59,857 nucleotides of DNA from Phycisphaeraceae bacterium (GCA_028277745.1 JANQFR010000054.1:1-59857), one strand, 5' to 3'. Shown: positions 1 through 8,299, counted from the first letter of the stretch. The notes: generated from the sequence alone by a model not told the origin. Numbers and translations: made by a program.

Positions 1-1
1 C

Positions 2-613
2 AGCAACGTTGTCAGCCCCAGCCCCGACCACACGCCCGGCGCGGAGGTCGTGAAGCACATCCATGTCGCCGATGAGCCGCGGGCGGTCGAAGCGGCGGCC
101 CGCGCGGCGCTGAGCTCGGCGGACGTGGTGATCACCGCCGGGGGCGTGAGCGTGGGCGACCGCGACTACCTGCCGGGCGTGTGGTCGGGGCTGGGGCTGA
201 CAACGTTGCTGCACGGCGTGTCGATCCAGCCGGGCCGGCCGCTGCTGGCGGCGAAGGGGGAGGGGGCGCTGGTGATCGGCCTGCCGGGTAACCCGGTGAG
301 CGTGCTGGCGTGCGCGCATTTGTTCGCGTGGCCCGTGTTGCGGGTGATGGGCGGGCTGGGCCCGGCGTTGCCGTGGCGGCGGGTCTGGCTGACGGAGGAG
401 GTGAAGCCCAACCCCCGGCGTCAGGCGTTCCGCGCGGCGCGGTGCGTGGGCGAGACCGGCGACCAGGTGCGGGTGCTGGCGTGGCGGGGCTCGGGCGACC
501 TGGCGCACACCGCGGGGGCGCACGGGCTGGTCCGCCTGCCGCAACAAGCCAACCCGGTCGCGCCGGGGACGCCGCTGGCGATGCTGCCCTTGATCGGGAG
601 CGGCGCGTCATGA
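2..613 (+). CDS. moeA: Molybdopterin molybdenumtransferase MoeA, C-terminal part
   Basis: The reading frame is open from the left edge of the window, so the gene is truncated at its 5' end; 203 residues are visible. MoeA inserts molybdate into adenylylated molybdopterin in the last step of molybdenum cofactor synthesis, in the cytoplasm. The visible part contains the MoCF-biosynthesis signature TAGGVSVGDRDY, then a GLPGNPVS motif, both typical of MoeA, and ends with the small beta-barrel domain IV. The stop codon overlaps the start of moaD (ATGA), which indicates translational coupling and a cofactor operon running in from the left. Confidence 0.93.
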   Translation, partial: SNVVSPSPDHTPGAEVVKHIHVADEPRAVEAAARAALSSADVVITAGGVSVGDRDYLPGVWSGLGLTTLLHGVSIQPGRPLLAAKGEGALVIGLPGNPVSVLACAHLFAWPVLRVMGGLGPALPWRRVWLTEEVKPNPRRQAFRAARCVGETGDQVRVLAWRGSGDLAHTAGAHGLVRLPQQANPVAPGTPLAMLPLIGSGAS

Positions 614-855
614 CGATCAAGGTGCTTTTTTTCGCGGCGCTGGCCGAGCAGGTCGGCCGGCGTGAGGAGGCGCTCGACCTGCCGGCGGGGGCGACGGTGG
701 GCGCGGCGCTCGACGCGCTGGGGCGCGCTCACCCCGCGGTCGCCGCGATGCGCGGCCGGCTGGCGGCGGCGGTGAACCTCGCCTATGCGCCGGCGGCCCG
801 GCCACTGGTCGACGGCGACGAGCTGGCCCTGATCCCGCCAGTTTCCGGCGGGTAA
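610..855 (+). CDS. moaD: Molybdopterin synthase small subunit MoaD
   Basis: An 81-residue ubiquitin-like protein that carries the sulfur used by MoaE to convert cPMP to molybdopterin. The diagnostic feature is the C-terminal tail PPVSGG; the terminal Gly-Gly is adenylated and then thiocarboxylated. Length matches the family. The start ATG overlaps the stop of moeA by four bases, so the two genes are translationally coupled. No moaE is visible downstream; the next gene is unrelated and starts about 195 bp later, so the operon probably ends here. Confidence 0.93.
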   Translation: MTIKVLFFAALAEQVGRREEALDLPAGATVGAALDALGRAHPAVAAMRGRLAAAVNLAYAPAARPLVDGDELALIPPVSGG

Positions 856-1049
856 TTTCGAGGCGGCCGATAAAAACCCCGACGCCGCCGCGCGGGGCGC
901 CACGCCCGCTTCGCCCCCTCTTCCTCTTCTCGGCATTTTTCGTTTTGTGACGGTTAATCGCCTCGTGCCGATGGTCGATGTCTTGCTTAGCAGGCCGAGG
1001 CGCGGCCTGAAGGGAGGCCGGACCGGAGACCGGAGAAAGGTTGATAGAT

Positions 1050-1628
1050 ATGCCGAGGCAGAAAGATATCCTGACGACGGGCGAAGTCGCCAAGATTTGC
1101 AACGTCGCCCCCCGCACCGTGAGCAAATGGTTCGATTCGGGGCAGCTGCGGGGCTATCGCATCCCCGGCTCCAAGGACCGGCGCATCCCGCTTAACGCGC
1201 TGATCCGGTTCATGAAGGCCCACAACATCCCGCTCGACGGCCTGCAGTCCGGACGCACGCGCATCCTGATCGTGGACGGTGAATCCGAGATCGTGGAGGT
1301 CCTCGAAAAGGTCCTCTCCGAACAGGCCAATTACGAGGTGGAAACCGCCCACACCGGCTTCTCGGCCGGCGTCGCGTGCGAAAAGTTCAAGCCCCACGTC
1401 ATGCTGCTGGACATGCACCTGTCCGACGTGCAGGGCGAGGTGGTGCTCAAGCAGATCCGCGACAACACCGACCTGCAGCTGACCAAGGTCATCGCCATGT
1501 CCGGCAAGCTGACCGACGGCCAGGCCCAGCACCTGCTGCACAACGGGTTCGACGGCTACCTCAAGAAGCCGTTCCACGTGCGGCAGGTCGTCGAAGCGGT
1601 CGAAGACGCGACCGCGATCGTGTATTAA
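1050..1628 (+). CDS. Excisionase/MerR-like DNA-binding domain fused to a receiver domain
   Basis: This 192-residue protein combines an N-terminal winged-helix segment (about residues 8-60, TGEVAKICNVAPRTVSKW, similar to helix-turn-helix domains of the excisionase/MerR type) with a C-terminal response-regulator receiver domain. The receiver has a likely phospho-acceptor Asp121, an acidic pair Asp76/Glu78, Ser151 and Lys173. The order is reversed compared with most response regulators, where the receiver comes first. The ATG at 1050 is chosen because AGAAAGG lies nine bases upstream; a TTG at 1041 abuts that sequence and is too close. No histidine kinase is adjacent, so the partner is unknown. 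A strong terminator follows. Confidence 0.85.
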   Translation: MPRQKDILTTGEVAKICNVAPRTVSKWFDSGQLRGYRIPGSKDRRIPLNALIRFMKAHNIPLDGLQSGRTRILIVDGESEIVEVLEKVLSEQANYEVETAHTGFSAGVACEKFKPHVMLLDMHLSDVQGEVVLKQIRDNTDLQLTKVIAMSGKLTDGQAQHLLHNGFDGYLKKPFHVRQVVEAVEDATAIVY

Positions 1629-1676
1629 CCGCCCCCTCGCCCCGCCCACGGAAGGAAGGACGGGGCCCGGGCGATG

Positions 1677-1720
1677 CAGGACCGAGCGAGACGGAGGCGT
1701 CGCTCGGTCCTGCTCTTTTT
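1677..1720 (+). terminator. Rho-independent terminator after the receiver gene
   Basis: A 13-bp perfect stem, CAGGACCGAGCGA (1677-1689) and its complement (1700-1712), with a 10-base loop, followed by CTCTTTTT. Confidence 0.85.
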
Positions 1721-1724
1721 AGTT

Positions 1725-1813
1725 GAGAAGCCGGTCCTGAGCGGAGCGAAGGTCCGGATCGCGTCGGCAAAAAAGCATCCGGACCTTCGCTCCGCTCAGG
1801 GCCGGCTTGATCG
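1725..1813. repeat. Dispersed palindromic repeat, family A, copy 1
   Basis: A long imperfect inverted repeat. The left arm reads AAGCCGGTCCTGAGCGGAGC and continues to GGTCCGGAT; the right arm is its complement. A second copy at 35925-36011 shares both arms and the outer GAGAAGCCGG and CCGGCTTGATCG edges, while the central loop differs. Both copies sit in intergenic DNA, which suggests a REP-like element and not a gene-specific terminator. Confidence 0.85.
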
Positions 1814-1815
1814 TT

Positions 1816-1821
1816 TATAAT
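1816..1821 (+). promoter_or_regulatory. Possible -10 box of the DUF2959 lipoprotein gene
   Basis: A perfect TATAAT lies 30 bases before the ATG at 1851, directly after the palindromic repeat. No good -35 box is visible at 16-18 bp, so the assignment is tentative. Confidence 0.35.
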
Positions 1822-1850
1822 CACGGCCAAACCTATCTGGGAGCCTTCAC

Positions 1851-2498
1851 ATGATGACGCGTTACGGGATCGTTTGGGGATGGGCGTTGATGATGACCCT
1901 CGCCGCGGCGACGGGCTGCAAGACGACCGGGTACCAGCAGGCCGACAAGACCGCCGCCAGCCTCAAGGCCTCGGCCCGGACGATCACCCAAAGCCAGGAC
2001 CAGCTCGACAAAGTCATCACGGCGCTCAACGGCCTGGCGAGCCAGTCCGCGGGCGACATGACCGGGCGGTATAAGACCTTCGAGTCGGCGGTGGCGAAGC
2101 TCGAATCGCTCGCCGCCGAGACCAACCGGCAGAACCAAGCGGTCCAGCAGCAGAAGCAGGACTACCTCAAGAGCTGGGACGCGGAGCTGGCGAAGGTGAA
2201 GAACGAGGACATCAAGGCCCGCAGCGAGGCCCGGCGGAACCAGGTCGCGGCGGCGTTCGACAACCTGCGTCAGCAGTACGACGACGTGAGCAACGCGTAT
2301 CAGCCGTTCATGTCCGACCTCAACGACATCAAGGCGGCGCTGAGCGTCGACCTGACGCCCGCGGGCGTGGCGGCGATCGCCCCCAACATCCAGAAGGCCA
2401 GCCAGAGCGCGGTCCCGCTCAAGAAAGAGTTGGGCGAGCTGGCCGACGCGTTCAAGACATTGAGCACCGAGATGTCGTCCTCGAAGCCCTCGTCCTGA
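1851..2498 (+). CDS. DUF2959-like lipoprotein
   Basis: A 215-residue protein with a short hydrophobic leader and a probable lipobox ending in TGC near residue 23, so likely a membrane-anchored, extracytoplasmic lipoprotein. The rest is predicted to be almost entirely helical and coiled (KTFESAVAKLESLAAE, RRNQVAAAFDNLRQQYDDV). The layout of a helical hairpin, a central LKSWDAEL segment and a last stretch after SVDLTP matches DUF2959 proteins as I know them. The function of that family is unknown. GGGAG upstream supports the ATG at 1851. It stands alone, with a terminator before it and a convergent gene after it. Confidence 0.75.
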   Translation: MMTRYGIVWGWALMMTLAAATGCKTTGYQQADKTAASLKASARTITQSQDQLDKVITALNGLASQSAGDMTGRYKTFESAVAKLESLAAETNRQNQAVQQQKQDYLKSWDAELAKVKNEDIKARSEARRNQVAAAFDNLRQQYDDVSNAYQPFMSDLNDIKAALSVDLTPAGVAAIAPNIQKASQSAVPLKKELGELADAFKTLSTEMSSSKPSS

Positions 2499-2528
2499 CG
2501 CCCGCGTTGATCTGTGGAACCCATACCC

Positions 2529-2552
2529 TTTAGCCCCGGGCTCCGCCCGGGG
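2529..2552. repeat. TTAGCC-type GC-rich hairpin, family B, partial copy
   Basis: TTTAGCCCCGGGC followed by GCCCGGGG forms a short hairpin. It matches the left half of the element at 11805-11871 and lies just after the lipoprotein stop, so it may also help terminate transcription. Confidence 0.55.
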
Positions 2553-2587
2553 TGAACGGTTGGTTTTGGCGCCGTGGTGAAAAAGCA

Positions 2588-2619
2588 AGGCCGAGCGTGG
2601 AAGGAGTCTCGCTCGGCCT
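2588..2619. terminator. Stem-loop between convergent genes
   Basis: AGGCCGAGCG (2588-2597) pairs with CGCTCGGCCT (2610-2619). There is no T-run, but the position between two convergent genes suggests a bidirectional transcription stop. Confidence 0.4.
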
Positions 2620-2641
2620 CACCGGGGGTGGGGGCTGGCCA

Positions 2642-2737
2642 ATGAGGCACAACAGCGGCGGCGGACGCAGTGTGAGAACACATCCCGCAGCGGGCCCCGG
2701 CGCCCGGGACACACACTGCCGTGCCTCATGAGCTGTT
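2642..2737. other. Nested inverted repeats with pseudoknot potential
   Basis: ATGAGGCAC (2642-2650) pairs with GTGCCTCAT (2721-2729). Inside it CAGTGTG (2668-2674) pairs with CACACTG (2712-2718). AACAGC (2651-2656) could pair with GCTGTT (2732-2737) outside the first stem, an H-type pseudoknot layout. It lies between the stop codons of two convergent genes. No known RNA family is recognised. Confidence 0.4.
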
Positions 2738-2773
2738 ACGCGGCGCCCCGACCGCGAGGTTCGACGATCTGCG

Positions 2774-4267
2774 TCACTCCCTCTCCGATTCATCGATCCG
2801 CGCCTTGACCGTCCGCCGGTCCAGCCCCAGCCGGCGGGCCGCTTGGACGTAGCTGCCGGTCTGGCCGTAAATCGCTGCGCAGTAACGATTCAAAAGTTCA
2901 TCCGCGGTGCAATCCGCCCGGCGCAGGGCCTCGGTCAGCCCGTCCGCCCGCGGCCGACGCGGCGTGTAGGTCCCGCGGATCAGGATGTTGCGCACGCACT
3001 GCTCCAGTTCCCGGAAGTTGCCCGGCCAGGCGTAACCGGCGCCGACCGCGCGGAGCACACGTTCCCGCACGTCCGCCGCCGCGGCGTCCTCGACCTCGTC
3101 CATCAGGCGGTTGAGGATGAAGCGGACCATCCGGTCGAGGTCGCCGGGCGTGTCGTCCAACTGCTCGCGCAGGGTCGGGGTGCGGATCACGTCGGAGCAG
3201 AGCCGGTAGTAAAAGTCCTCGCGGAACCCGCCGTCGCGGATGCCGGCCTCGAGATCGCGGTTGGTCGCGGCGATGATCTTGCCCTCAAACCGCAGCGGCT
3301 TCACGCCGCCGAGGCGCTGAAACGTCCGGGCCTGCAGCACCCGCAGGAGCTTGACCTGAATGGTCGGGTCCAGCTCGCCGACCTCGTCGAGAAACACCGT
3401 GCCCAGGGGCGGGCAGGTCTCGAGCCAGCCCGCGCGGTCGGCCGCCGCGCCGGTGAAGGCGCCGCGCTGATGGCCAAACAGCTCCGACTCGATCAGCGTC
3501 GGGCTCAGGGCCGAGAGGTTCACCGGCAGGAACGAGCCGGCGAAGTCTTCGGTGAACCGCCGGGTCTTGACGTCGAAGGGGATGTACCGCGACCGGCCGA
3601 TCGCGCGGGCGACCAGCTCCTTGCCCGTGCCCGTGCCGCCGAGCACGAGCGTGGCCATGTCGCCCATCCGCCGGTAGAGGTGGCGGTAGTAGCGCTGGAA
3701 GTCGTGGGTGAAGATCGACTCCCAGACCGCCTCGCGCAGCCCGCCGGCGGGGCGCGACCGGCCGACCAGGTAGTAAAAGATGTTCGAGAACGCCCGCCGG
3801 ATCTGAAAGAAACACGCGAACACGTGCGCCGGCTCGTGGCCCCGCAGGTCCAGTTGCGCGAACTCGGCCGCGAACGCGTCCCAGCACTTGACCACGCGGG
3901 TCGACGCGCCCGTCTCGCAGACCCGCGTGAGCTTCAGCCGGTAACGGTCGTAGAGCAGGTAGAGCGCCAGGTCCTCGTACAACCGCCGGTCGGGATCGGG
4001 CAGCGCCCGGCCCCGCAGCCGGTCCACCAGCGCCTCAACCCGCTCGCGCAGCCGCACCACGTTCGGACGATCGCCCGCCAGCTCCGCCTCGGTCAGGCTC
4101 CAGCGGCGCGGCATCGGCTCGAACGCGTCGCCCAACGCCGCCCGCTCGTGCTCCACCCGGTCGGGCGAGAACGGGTTGCAATACACCAGCCGCGACAACG
4201 CCTCGGCAAACTCACGGTCCGCATGGTTCAACCCGGCCATGGTCGGCTTCCCCGAATCAATAGACAT
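2774..4267 (-). CDS. Sigma-54-dependent transcriptional activator (AAA+ with Fis-type HTH)
   Basis: A 497-residue regulator that would use ATP hydrolysis to open sigma-54 RNA polymerase complexes. The central AAA+ domain carries a Walker A variant GGTGTGKE, the sigma-54 contact loop GAFTGA, a Walker B segment FLDEVGEL and the arginine-finger region. The C-terminus (GSYVQAARRLGLDRRTVKAR) is a Fis-like helix-turn-helix. The N-terminal 190 residues are not a receiver, PAS or GAF domain that I can recognise, so the signal is unknown. ATG at 4267 is chosen; a TTG at 4270 is an alternative. An AT-rich palindrome lies immediately upstream. Confidence 0.9.
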   Translation of the reverse strand: MSIDSGKPTMAGLNHADREFAEALSRLVYCNPFSPDRVEHERAALGDAFEPMPRRWSLTEAELAGDRPNVVRLRERVEALVDRLRGRALPDPDRRLYEDLALYLLYDRYRLKLTRVCETGASTRVVKCWDAFAAEFAQLDLRGHEPAHVFACFFQIRRAFSNIFYYLVGRSRPAGGLREAVWESIFTHDFQRYYRHLYRRMGDMATLVLGGTGTGKELVARAIGRSRYIPFDVKTRRFTEDFAGSFLPVNLSALSPTLIESELFGHQRGAFTGAAADRAGWLETCPPLGTVFLDEVGELDPTIQVKLLRVLQARTFQRLGGVKPLRFEGKIIAATNRDLEAGIRDGGFREDFYYRLCSDVIRTPTLREQLDDTPGDLDRMVRFILNRLMDEVEDAAAADVRERVLRAVGAGYAWPGNFRELEQCVRNILIRGTYTPRRPRADGLTEALRRADCTADELLNRYCAAIYGQTGSYVQAARRLGLDRRTVKARIDESERE

Positions 4268-4269
4268 CA

Positions 4270-4288
4270 AATGTACACATTATATACA
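4270..4288 (-). promoter_or_regulatory. AT-rich imperfect palindrome with a TATAAT box at the start of the activator gene
   Basis: The 19-bp sequence has ATGTA and TACAT ends and alternating matches in between. On the minus strand it contains TATAAT (4279-4284), only about a dozen bases before the start codon. If used as a -10 box the mRNA would be almost leaderless. It could also be an operator for autoregulation. No clear -35 box is seen. Confidence 0.4.
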
Positions 4289-4474
4289 TCGAATGCCCAA
4301 AACCATCACTTCCTACTGCCTTCCGCACGCCGTCCGATCGGGCTAAACACTTTTCATCACAGGCGATACGCATCGCGACATCCTCCGGCACGGCTCTCGC
4401 GTCAGTCCGGGCGCCGCCGCGGGGCATCACGGGCCTCGCGGCCAACACCCCGTTCCTGATTCCGGAGATCCGCC

Positions 4475-6643
4475 ATGCCGCCAACCCCACCCCCCTCCCG
4501 CCCCGCCTCCCCACCCGCTGAACGGCGTTACGCCCGGCCCATCGCCCTGGCCCTGCTGGGGCTGATCGGCCTGCTGCTGATGTTTCAGGCCCGCCAGGTC
4601 CGCGGCGCCGGCCTGCTCGTCGCCGACGGCGGCCTCGGGGGCGTGCTCGAGATGACCAGCCACCAGGTCGACGTCACCATCAACAACGGCGTCGCCGTCA
4701 CCGAGATCGAGCAGACCTTCCTCAACACCGAGAACCGACAGGTCGAAGCCCTCTACACCTTCCCCGTGCCCAAGGGCGCCTCGGTCGCCAACTTCAGCAT
4801 GTGGATCAACGGCGTCGAGATGGTCGGCGAGGTCCTCGAAAAAGAACGCGCCCGCCAGATCTACGAAACCTACAAGCAGCAGCCCCGCCCCCGGGACCCC
4901 GGCCTGCTCGAACAGGTCGACTACAAGACGTTCGAGATGCGCATCTTCCCCATCAACGCCGGGGCCGAGCAGCGCGTCAAGCTCACCTACTACCAGCAGC
5001 TCGACGTCGACCACGACTGGGCCAGCTACGTCTATCCGCTCGCGACCACGACCCGGCGCGGCATCGACCAGCGCGTCACCGGACGCATGGCCCTGAACCT
5101 GCGGGTGCTCAGCGAAGTGCCGATCGTGGCCATGCACAGCCCCAGCCACGGCGACGATGTTGTCATCGCCGACCACAGCCGGCGGTTTTACGAGGCCAGC
5201 CTCGAAGCCGAGGGCGGCGACCTGACCCGCGACATCGTGCTGGCGTACCACACCTCGCGCCCCCAGACCGGCATCGACGTCATCACCTCCAAGCCCCGCG
5301 GCGAAGACGGCTACTTCATGCTCACCCTCACCGCCGGCGAGGAGCTGGCGGCGTTCGACCAGGCGATGGATTACGTCTTTGTGCTCGACATCTCCGGCAG
5401 CATGGGCAACGACGGCAAGCTGCTGACCTCCAAGGAATCGGTCCAGGCGTTCGTCGATGAACTGGGCCCAGACGACCGGTTCGAGTTGATCACGTTCAAC
5501 ACCCGGCCGCAGATGGCGTTCAACACGCTGCGCGCGGCGGACGAGCCGGGCAGGGCCGAGGCGGGCGCGTTCCTCGACACGCAACGCGCCCGCGGCGGCA
5601 CCGTGCTCGGCCCCGCGATCACCACCGCCTACAAATACGGCGACCCCGACCGGCCGCTCAACGTCGTCATCCTCTCCGACGGCATGACCGAGCAGAGCGA
5701 ACGCGCCGAGCTGCTGGGACTCATCCGCCAGGGCCCGCCCAACGCCCGGGTGTTCTGCATCGGCGTCGGCAACGAAGTCAACCGGCCACTGCTCACCCAG
5801 CTCGCCGAGGACGCCGGCGGACTCGCCGCGTTCATCTCTCGCGGCGACGACTTCGAACGGCAGGCCCGCGCCTTCCGCCGCAAGCTCACCCGGCCCGTCG
5901 CGACCGGCCTGCAGATCAGCCTCGAAGGGGTCGACGTCTACGACGTCACACCCCGGACACTGCCCAACCTCTACCACGGCTCGCCGATCACGTTGTTCGG
6001 CCGGTATCAAGGCGGGGGCGACGCGACCGTCACGGTCGCCGGCGACGTCCTGGGCGCGGCCCTGACGCAGCAGGCCAAAATCGAGCTGCCCCGCGACGAC
6101 GGGGGCAACAGCGAGATCGAACGCATGTGGGCGTGGCATCGCGTGCAGGGCCTGCTCCAGCAGGCCGACCGCGCCGGCTCGCGCGACAGCGTGATCGACC
6201 AGGTCGTCGACCTCGGCGAGACCTACTCCATCGTCACCGAATACACCAGCTTCATCGTGCTGGAGAACGACGGGGAGTACCGGCGGTGGAAGATCGACCG
6301 CCGCAACGCTCAGCGGATCGGCCGCGACCGGCAACACCGCGTCGCGCTGCAGGAACAGCTGCGAAAGATGCGCGACCGGGCCCTGGCCAACCTCGGCCCG
6401 GCCCCGGCGCGCGACGCGGCGGCCCAGCAGCCCACCGACACCCTCGCCCAGAACGACCCCGCGCCGCAGGTGCGCTCCAGCGAAAGCGGGACGGACCTGA
6501 ACTTCGGGGGCGGCGGAGGCAACGGCGGCGGCGGCGGAGCCGGCGCCATCGACCCGGTCACGGGCCTCATCGTGCTCGGGCTGGGCGGCGCGGCCCTGAT
6601 GCGGCGGCGGCGTCACCACACGCACGGCCGGGGGGCCGGGTGA
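4475..6643 (+). CDS. VIT and von Willebrand A domain surface protein with rhombosortase-type C-terminus
   Basis: A 722-residue protein with an N-terminal hydrophobic anchor (about residues 22-45), a VIT domain (about 55-175; LYTFPVPKGASVANF) and a vWA domain (from about 300) with the metal-binding MIDAS motif DISGSMG. The tail is a glycine-rich run (GGGGGNGGGGGAGA), a short hydrophobic helix and RRRR, a GlyGly-CTERM-like sorting signal. VIT-vWA proteins are usually extracellular or envelope proteins binding ligands through a metal ion. The stop codon overlaps by one base the start of a rhombosortase, the protease family known to cut such tails, which supports processing of this protein by its neighbour. 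GGAG precedes the ATG. Confidence 0.9.
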   Translation: MPPTPPPSRPASPPAERRYARPIALALLGLIGLLLMFQARQVRGAGLLVADGGLGGVLEMTSHQVDVTINNGVAVTEIEQTFLNTENRQVEALYTFPVPKGASVANFSMWINGVEMVGEVLEKERARQIYETYKQQPRPRDPGLLEQVDYKTFEMRIFPINAGAEQRVKLTYYQQLDVDHDWASYVYPLATTTRRGIDQRVTGRMALNLRVLSEVPIVAMHSPSHGDDVVIADHSRRFYEASLEAEGGDLTRDIVLAYHTSRPQTGIDVITSKPRGEDGYFMLTLTAGEELAAFDQAMDYVFVLDISGSMGNDGKLLTSKESVQAFVDELGPDDRFELITFNTRPQMAFNTLRAADEPGRAEAGAFLDTQRARGGTVLGPAITTAYKYGDPDRPLNVVILSDGMTEQSERAELLGLIRQGPPNARVFCIGVGNEVNRPLLTQLAEDAGGLAAFISRGDDFERQARAFRRKLTRPVATGLQISLEGVDVYDVTPRTLPNLYHGSPITLFGRYQGGGDATVTVAGDVLGAALTQQAKIELPRDDGGNSEIERMWAWHRVQGLLQQADRAGSRDSVIDQVVDLGETYSIVTEYTSFIVLENDGEYRRWKIDRRNAQRIGRDRQHRVALQEQLRKMRDRALANLGPAPARDAAAQQPTDTLAQNDPAPQVRSSESGTDLNFGGGGGNGGGGGAGAIDPVTGLIVLGLGGAALMRRRRHHTHGRGAG

Positions 6644-7260
6644 TGACCGCCCACGCCACGCTTGCGCCGATCCGGGCAGCGGGGTCCCGTTCCGGGGCCT
6701 CGCTGCTCCTGGCGCTGGCGGCCGTGCTCATCGCCCTGCTCCCCGACGCCGCCGAGTTGCTGCAATACGACGCTGCGAACAACACGCAGGCCTGGCGATG
6801 GCTCACCGGCCACCTCACGCACTGGTCCTTCGAGCACCTTTTGTGGGACGTGCTGGCGTTCGGCGTCCTCGCCCTCCTGGCCGAGCGCGAGAGCCGCGGC
6901 GCCATGCTGGCCTGCTGCATCGGTTCGGCGCTGGCGATCAGCGCCGCCCTCGCGTGGGGCATGCCCGACATCGGGCAGTACCGCGGCCTGTCGGGCGTCG
7001 ACTCGGCGTTGTTCGTGCTGGTCGCCGTTCAGGCATGGCGCCGGGGCGAGCGCGGCTGGAAGATCGCCGCCGCGGCCGCGCTGCTCGCGTTTGCCGGCAA
7101 ACTCGGCTTTGAGATCGCGACCGGCCACACCCTGTTCGTTTCCCAATGGTCGCCGGACGTCGCGCCCCTGCCGCTGGTCCACGCGATCGGCGGCACGGTG
7201 GGAGCGGCGGTGGGGGTCGCCTGGAAACCCGGGGATGGCAATCCCCGGGCTTCGCGCTAA
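6643..7260 (+). CDS. rrtA: Rhombosortase (rhomboid-family intramembrane serine protease)
   Basis: A 205-residue polytopic membrane protein of the rhombosortase branch of rhomboid proteases. The hallmarks are TGHLTHWSFEHLLWD in the first half, the catalytic serine in GLSGVDSALF, and the catalytic histidine in the last helix (PLVHAIGG). Rhombosortases cleave GlyGly-CTERM tails of exported proteins. The gene starts one base into the stop of the VIT-vWA gene, so the pair is translationally coupled and this protein is its probable substrate. Its stop overlaps the stop of the convergent egtD gene by three bases. The last ten residues (GDGNPRASR) look like non-family extension. Confidence 0.85.
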   Translation: MTAHATLAPIRAAGSRSGASLLLALAAVLIALLPDAAELLQYDAANNTQAWRWLTGHLTHWSFEHLLWDVLAFGVLALLAERESRGAMLACCIGSALAISAALAWGMPDIGQYRGLSGVDSALFVLVAVQAWRRGERGWKIAAAAALLAFAGKLGFEIATGHTLFVSQWSPDVAPLPLVHAIGGTVGAAVGVAWKPGDGNPRASR

Positions 7261-8228
7261 TCCGCGTTGACCGTCAGGTGCTGCACGCTGAACCGGTCCC
7301 CGTCGTCGGTCCAGACCGACTCGACGGTGAAATCGTCGGCCAGTTCCGCGAAGCCGGTGAGGGTGTGCTTGTAGCTGCACTCGGTGCGGATCGATTCGCC
7401 GGCGCCGAGGGTGAACATGCGGCGGCCGATCGTGACGGTCTGGTTGCTCCGCGCGACCAGGTGCATCTCGATGCGCGACTCGCTGCTGTTCCAGCGGGCT
7501 TCATGACGGTACGCGGCGAGGTCGAAGTCGGCGTCGGTCTCGCGGTTGATGCGCTGCAGCAGGTTGAGGTTGAACGCAGCGGTGACGCCTTGGGCGTCGT
7601 CGTAGGCGGGGATGAGCACCTCCGGCGACTTGCGCAGGTCGACGCCGATGAGCAGCACCCCCTCCGGGCCGATGAGCCGGGCGATCCGACGCAGGAAACG
7701 GCGCACGTCCGGGCGATGGAAGTTGCCGATGGTCGAGCCCGGGAAATAGACCACCCGCCGCCGCGGCTCGCGGTCGGGCGTGGGCAGGTCGAAGTCCTGG
7801 TGGTAATCGGCGCAGACCGGCATGACCTGCAGCTCACGATAGCGCCGATTGATGCGGCGGGCGGACGTGAGCAGGTGCTCGCGGGAGATGTCGATGGGCA
7901 CGTAGCCGACGGGGTCGTCGAGGTGGTCGAGCAGCGTCTGGGTCTTGAGGCTCGAGCCCGAGCCCAGCTCGATGAGCAGGACGTCGGGGCCCAGCGCCGC
8001 GCAGATCTCATCGATGTGCTCGGTCATGATGGCCTGCTCGGTGCGGGTGGGGTAGTACTCGGGCAGCTCGCAGATCTGGTCGAACAGCCGGCTGCCGCGC
8101 TGGTCGTAGAAGAACTTGCAGGGCAGCAGCTTGGGCTCCTGGTTGAGGCCGTGAATGACTTCGGCCATCAGATCGTCGGTTTTGGGTTCGTAGTCCAGCA
8201 ACGCGATCGGATCGTCGGGTGCAGTCAT
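7257..8228 (-). CDS. egtD: L-histidine N-alpha-methyltransferase EgtD
   Basis: A 323-residue SAM-dependent enzyme that trimethylates histidine to hercynine, the first step of ergothioneine synthesis. Length and sequence match EgtD throughout: LLPCKFFYDQRGSRLFDQI near the N-terminus, the SAM site LIELGSGSS, VYFPGSTIGNF and RIEMHLVA. The ATG at 8228 is chosen because homology begins right after it; the frame stays open upstream without family similarity. It lies 71 bp after egtB on the same strand, so the two are probably co-transcribed. Confidence 0.93.
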   Translation of the reverse strand: MTAPDDPIALLDYEPKTDDLMAEVIHGLNQEPKLLPCKFFYDQRGSRLFDQICELPEYYPTRTEQAIMTEHIDEICAALGPDVLLIELGSGSSLKTQTLLDHLDDPVGYVPIDISREHLLTSARRINRRYRELQVMPVCADYHQDFDLPTPDREPRRRVVYFPGSTIGNFHRPDVRRFLRRIARLIGPEGVLLIGVDLRKSPEVLIPAYDDAQGVTAAFNLNLLQRINRETDADFDLAAYRHEARWNSSESRIEMHLVARSNQTVTIGRRMFTLGAGESIRTECSYKHTLTGFAELADDFTVESVWTDDGDRFSVQHLTVNAD

Positions 8229-8299
8229 GCGTCGGCTTTCGTGTGGGAGAGGCGGATTGGGCAAGTGTAGGCGCGGCGTGTGACGATCGGGTGAAAGAT

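Noticed and set aside
1725..1813. CRISPR-like repeat
   Set aside because: Only two distant copies in the window, palindromic and without spacers.
2750..2775. GGTTCGAC, similar to a tRNA T-loop
   Set aside because: No acceptor stem, D-arm or anticodon arm can be built around it.
2843..4459. 538-aa plus-strand open frame opposite the sigma-54 activator
   Set aside because: No domain, and the opposite strand has all AAA+ motifs.
4427..6625. 732-aa minus-strand open frame opposite the VIT-vWA gene
   Set aside because: Antisense of a convincing gene, low-complexity product, no recognisable motif.
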